Source of the DNA: DASRQZ01 sp964571275
GTDB lineage: Bacteria; Myxococcota_A; Polyangia; Fen-1088
Reading direction: 5' to 3'
Length of the DNA stretch: 6,441 nucleotides
NCBI GenBank assembly: GCA_964571275.1
Contig: CAZNCQ010000366.1
Location: forward strand, 1-6,441
Part shown: in pieces, positions 4,526 to 6,441 of the stretch
Layout of the letters: each line of letters starts with the position of its first letter
How positions within the stretch are numbered: the stretch's first letter is position 1
Notes under the pieces: model-generated
What the model was told of the DNA's origin: nothing
What the model saw: the letters and a program-made list of their open reading frames with translations, nothing else
The model's database searches: none
Program-made: the position numbers and the translations under genes

Positions 4526-4930
4526 ATGGCCCGGTTTCAAGCTCTCACCAACAACGTTCTCGACGCGGAGCTCGAGATGCTCCGCAAGCGGCTCGGCCTC
4601 GACCGTAGCCAGAAGGCCGAGCTCTTGCGTGAGGTCGCCAGTCTCGCTGCCTGGGTCGTTCGGCAGGCCGAGCAGGGACGGGAGATCCAAGCTCGAGACG
4701 CTCAGAACGTCGAGCCGCTCGTCCATCCCGCGCTGGAGCGCGTGCGTGCGCGCAAAGCGCGCCCCGTCGGGCAGTCCCTGACGCTGAGCGACAGCGAGGT
4801 CGAACGGCTGACTGCCGTGCTCGAGCGTCCGTTCAACCCGCCGGCAGGTCTTCGGGCCGTGCTCGCCAGCCTCGCAAAGGCCGGACGGCATCCTCCGAAG
4901 TTGCGGTGGAAGAAGGCCGTGGCCGCGTAG
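4526..4930 (+). CDS. TacA-like antitoxin with RHH-like N-terminus and DUF1778-like tail
   Basis: A 134-aa protein. Its C-terminal part (LTLSDSEVERLTAVLERPFN then PPAGLRAVL, 85-113) resembles the toxin-wrapping tail of DUF1778 antitoxins, which neutralise GNAT toxins. The N-terminal part is not the usual DUF1778 opening; LDAELEMLRKRLGLDRSQKA then ELLREVASLAAWVV (12-45) looks like a CopG/ribbon-helix-helix DNA-binding unit, with a middle linker (46-84) rich in E, Q and R. The frame is open from 4442, but the promoter and operator end at 4520, so the ATG at 4526 is the sensible start. Three bases separate it from the toxin gene. It should repress the operon and block acetyltransferase activity. 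Confidence 0.72.
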   Translation: MARFQALTNNVLDAELEMLRKRLGLDRSQKAELLREVASLAAWVVRQAEQGREIQARDAQNVEPLVHPALERVRARKARPVGQSLTLSDSEVERLTAVLERPFNPPAGLRAVLASLAKAGRHPPKLRWKKAVAA

Positions 4931-4933
4931 CCG

Positions 4934-5455
4934 ATGCCAGTGCGGATCGAGGCGCTCGGGCCCGACCATCGGCCGCTCACGACCGGATTTCAGAACCAGC
5001 ACTCGTCGCTGGTTGAATACCTGAAAAGGTACGCTCTTCGGCATGCCACCAAGGATCTCTTGGCCAGGACGTTCGTCGCGATCGACGACGCGCCGACCGG
5101 GCCCCGCCTGGCCGGCTATTTTAGTCTTGCGACGGTCAGTGTCGATCGGGCAGCGGCAGAGAGGCACCCGAATCTCACCCGCTTGCCCCGCTTTCCAATT
5201 CCCGGCGTTCTGCTCGCTCGGCTGGCGGTGGACACCCGCGTACAGGGGCAGGGCCTCGGGCAGTATCTATTCGAAGAGGCGCTGGGACTCACTCTGCAAC
5301 TCGCCAAAGTCGGGCCGGTTGCGTTCCGTTTGCTTGTAACTGATGCGATTGACGCCACCGCCGCTCGGTTCTACGAACGGCACGGGCTCGTCCGCTTGAG
5401 CGACGAGTACCCGTGCCGCATGGTCCTCGACCTTCGGCCGATTCTCGAACCCTAG
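4934..5455 (+). CDS. GNAT-family acetyltransferase toxin (TacT/AtaT-like)
   Basis: A 173-aa GNAT enzyme of normal length for the TacT/KacT/AtaT toxin class, which acetylates the amino group of aminoacyl-tRNAs and stops translation. Visible features: N-terminal segment with LVEYLKRYALRHATKDLLAR (26-45); strands LAGYFSLATVSVD (59-71); PIPGVLLARLAVD (88-100); the acetyl-CoA P-loop RVQGQGLG (102-109, R-x-x-G-x-G); LLVTDAIDATAARFYERHGL (133-152), with Y147 at the position of the catalytic tyrosine; and a final strand MVLDL. It lies directly after its antitoxin without a spaced SD of its own, so translation is coupled. No defects are seen; the pair looks functional. Confidence 0.88.
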   Translation: MPVRIEALGPDHRPLTTGFQNQHSSLVEYLKRYALRHATKDLLARTFVAIDDAPTGPRLAGYFSLATVSVDRAAAERHPNLTRLPRFPIPGVLLARLAVDTRVQGQGLGQYLFEEALGLTLQLAKVGPVAFRLLVTDAIDATAARFYERHGLVRLSDEYPCRMVLDLRPILEP

Positions 5456-5584
5456 CGCCCAACGAAGGCCCCCGGTCCAACGCGGTCCCGGATTCGAGGA
5501 GACGAGAGACGATGCGGACTTACACGGCGACCCACCGATCGCTCGTCACGCTTCACGTCGGATCGAATGGGGTAGGCTGCGTGA

Positions 5585-5956
5585 ATGTCCGGAGACGCGC
5601 ACGTTCTCGATCATGACACGCTCGAGTTGCTGCGTGGCCGGCACTCGGCCTGGCGGCTGCTGCGCGCCGAGTACGCTCCGCTGATCATTGGCTTTCTACA
5701 TCGTGCCTTCGTCGTGCCAAACGCTCGTTCGATCGCGCAACCGGAGCTGACGTCGCGGCTTGACGACTACCTCTTCGAGCTCCGCGAACGCCTCGGTGAG
5801 GGCGTCTACCCGCGTTCGGCGACCGAGTATCTGGATGCCTGGGCAAGTGACGATGCCGGCTATCTCCGCAAGTACTACCCAGCGGCCGGCGGCGACGAAC
5901 CCACCTTCGATCTGACCCCGGCAGCAGAGAAGGCCATCGAGTGGGTGACCGGCCTG
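5585..5956 (+). pseudogene. jetA: jetA (DUF3375, Wadjet) N-terminal remnant
   Basis: From ATG 5585 (GGGGTAGG at 5569-5576, spacing 8) the frame reads LELLRGRHSAWRLLRAEYAP, LIIGFLHRAFVVPNARSIAQ, PRSATEYLDAWASDDAGYLR and FDLTPAAEKAIEWVTGL. This is the opening of DUF3375/JetA, the kleisin-like subunit of the Wadjet plasmid-restricting SMC complex. Similarity ends at about residue 124 of an expected ~480; the frame then runs through unrelated sequence to a stop at 6092-6094. The original start signals remain, so a truncated peptide could be made. The 129-bp gap upstream (5456-5584) holds no recognisable gene or clear promoter. Confidence 0.8.
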
Positions 5957-6093
5957 CGTACGGTCTCGATCGCCTCGGCACCGTCCCGTGGTTGCGAGAT
6001 GCGGCCGTACTGTACTGGGGTGATATCGACACGCACGGATTCGCGATGCTCGATCGGTTGCGTGCTCTCTTGCCGCACACCCGTTCGTTCCTA
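5956..6093 (+). pseudogene. jetD: jetD (DUF3322/DUF2220, Wadjet) C-terminal remnant
   Basis: In a different frame from jetA, the sequence reads AYGLDRLGTVPWLRDAAVLY, then YWGDIDTHGFAMLDRLRALL and PHTRSFL. This is the Toprim-like core of JetD, the topoisomerase-VI-like nuclease subunit of Wadjet, with the metal-binding D-x-D motif in WGDIDTHG. Only about 46 residues are left. The upstream part of jetD and all of jetB and jetC are missing, and jetA joins directly at about 5950-5956. Similarity stops at about 6090. Non-functional. Confidence 0.75.
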
Positions 6094-6441
6094 AGCGTCC
6101 CGCGCACGTGCCTGTGGTGCTGACGCCCGCTGAGGCCGTGACTCTCCTGGCGGGCTTGACTGGCCCCACCGCGCTCGTGGGTTCCTTGCTTTACGGCGCC
6201 GGCCTGCGTCTGCTCGAAGCGCTTCGATTGCGCGTCAAGGACATCGATTTCGAACGGCGCGAGATCATTGTCCGGCGCGGAAAAGGCCAGAAGGACCGGC
6301 ACACCGTGCTGCCCGGGAAGCTGGTCGACCCGTTGCGCGGTCACCTTGAGCTGGTGCACGCGCGTCACGGCGCGGACGTGGAGGAAGGCTGCGGCTTCGT
6401 GGAGCTACCCGAGGCCCTGCGCCGTAAATACCCCTCGGCTC
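6093..6441 (+). pseudogene. IntI-like tyrosine recombinase, 5'-truncated, running off the window
   Basis: The frame (codons in phase with GTG 6108) reads KRPAHVPVVLTPAEAVTLLA, then LLYGAGLRLLEALRLRVKDI, DFERREIIVRRGKGQKDRHT, VLPGKLVDPLRGHLELVHAR and ELPEALRRKYPSA to the end. This matches integron-integrase-type tyrosine recombinases: the first catalytic Arg in GAGLRLLE (codon 6207-6209), the beta-hairpin Lys region GKGQKDR, and the LPxALxRKYP segment characteristic of the IntI subfamily. The N-terminal SAM-like DNA-binding domain is absent and the frame is closed at 6021, with jetD sequence fused directly before it. The His, second Arg and Tyr lie beyond the window. There is no credible start signal, although GTG 6108 could initiate a headless catalytic domain. 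Confidence 0.78.

Noticed and set aside
5456..5584. GCCCAAC right after the acetyltransferase stop resembles the first box of an integron attC site.
   Set aside because: No matching GTTRRRY box or paired inner arms occur in the next 130 bases, so a folded attC cannot be formed.
5512..5616. Small frame with GAGGAG ten bases upstream (34 aa), overlapping the jetA start; possible leader peptide.
   Set aside because: Composition shows nothing protein-like (Arg-rich shadow of the jetA frame) and no family is recognised; the SD-like run may be chance.
1..6441. CRISPR array or rRNA.
   Set aside because: No evenly spaced short repeats are visible (only the two 49-bp copies), and no conserved rRNA segments were seen.

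Overview
The window is GC-rich bacterial DNA with an accessory-island character. XPB/Bax1 and Wadjet remnants, an IntI-type recombinase remnant and a compact methylenetetrahydrofolate reductase-like protein would fit Myxococcota or related soil/aquatic lineages, but the sequence alone does not prove this. All assignments come from reading motifs by eye; no database search was possible.

Layout. Positions 1-85 (minus) hold the start of an ArsR-family repressor, with a near-perfect palindromic operator over its start codon. Positions 288-1226 (minus) encode an apparently intact 312-aa MTHFR-like reductase. Upstream of it, on the same strand, lie two broken genes: a piece of the C-terminal nuclease domain of a Bax1/DUF790 protein (about 1284-1397) and the N-terminal domain of an XPB-type helicase (about 1675-1975). 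These are normally adjacent partner genes. Here everything between them is gone, and the gap holds a roughly 200-bp element encoding a small helical protein on the plus strand. A second copy of this element lies at about 2978-3165, sharing a 49-bp core with one mismatch. It sits next to an orphan 3' end of a tmRNA/tRNA gene (2871-2898). Between the two copies is a HigB2/HigA2-like toxin-antitoxin pair (2122-2806) whose toxin carries a -1 frameshift and whose antitoxin is intact.

Positions 3162-4231 (minus) form a tightly coupled two-gene operon. It encodes a 189-aa protein with a caspase/CHAT-like His-Cys dyad arrangement and a 167-aa cysteine-containing lipoprotein, with an ATGA start/stop overlap. 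The first gene has a strong Shine-Dalgarno buried in a perfect hairpin. Positions 4485-5455 (plus) carry a TacA-TacT-like module: an antitoxin with an RHH-like N-terminus and a DUF1778-like tail, followed by a GNAT acetyltransferase toxin, under a palindromic operator.

The right end is a stack of scars. The first ~124 codons of jetA (DUF3375, Wadjet) are joined directly, in another frame, to the Toprim-containing C-terminal part of jetD (DUF2220). That joins, in a third frame, to a 5'-truncated IntI-like tyrosine recombinase running off the window. The recurring theme is two multi-gene DNA-processing systems (XPB-Bax1 and Wadjet) reduced to their outer ends, interspersed with small addiction modules, repeats, an att-like RNA-gene fragment and a recombinase remnant. 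The only candidate for something new and functional is the CHAT-like protein/lipoprotein operon; the rest is best read as a turnover region.
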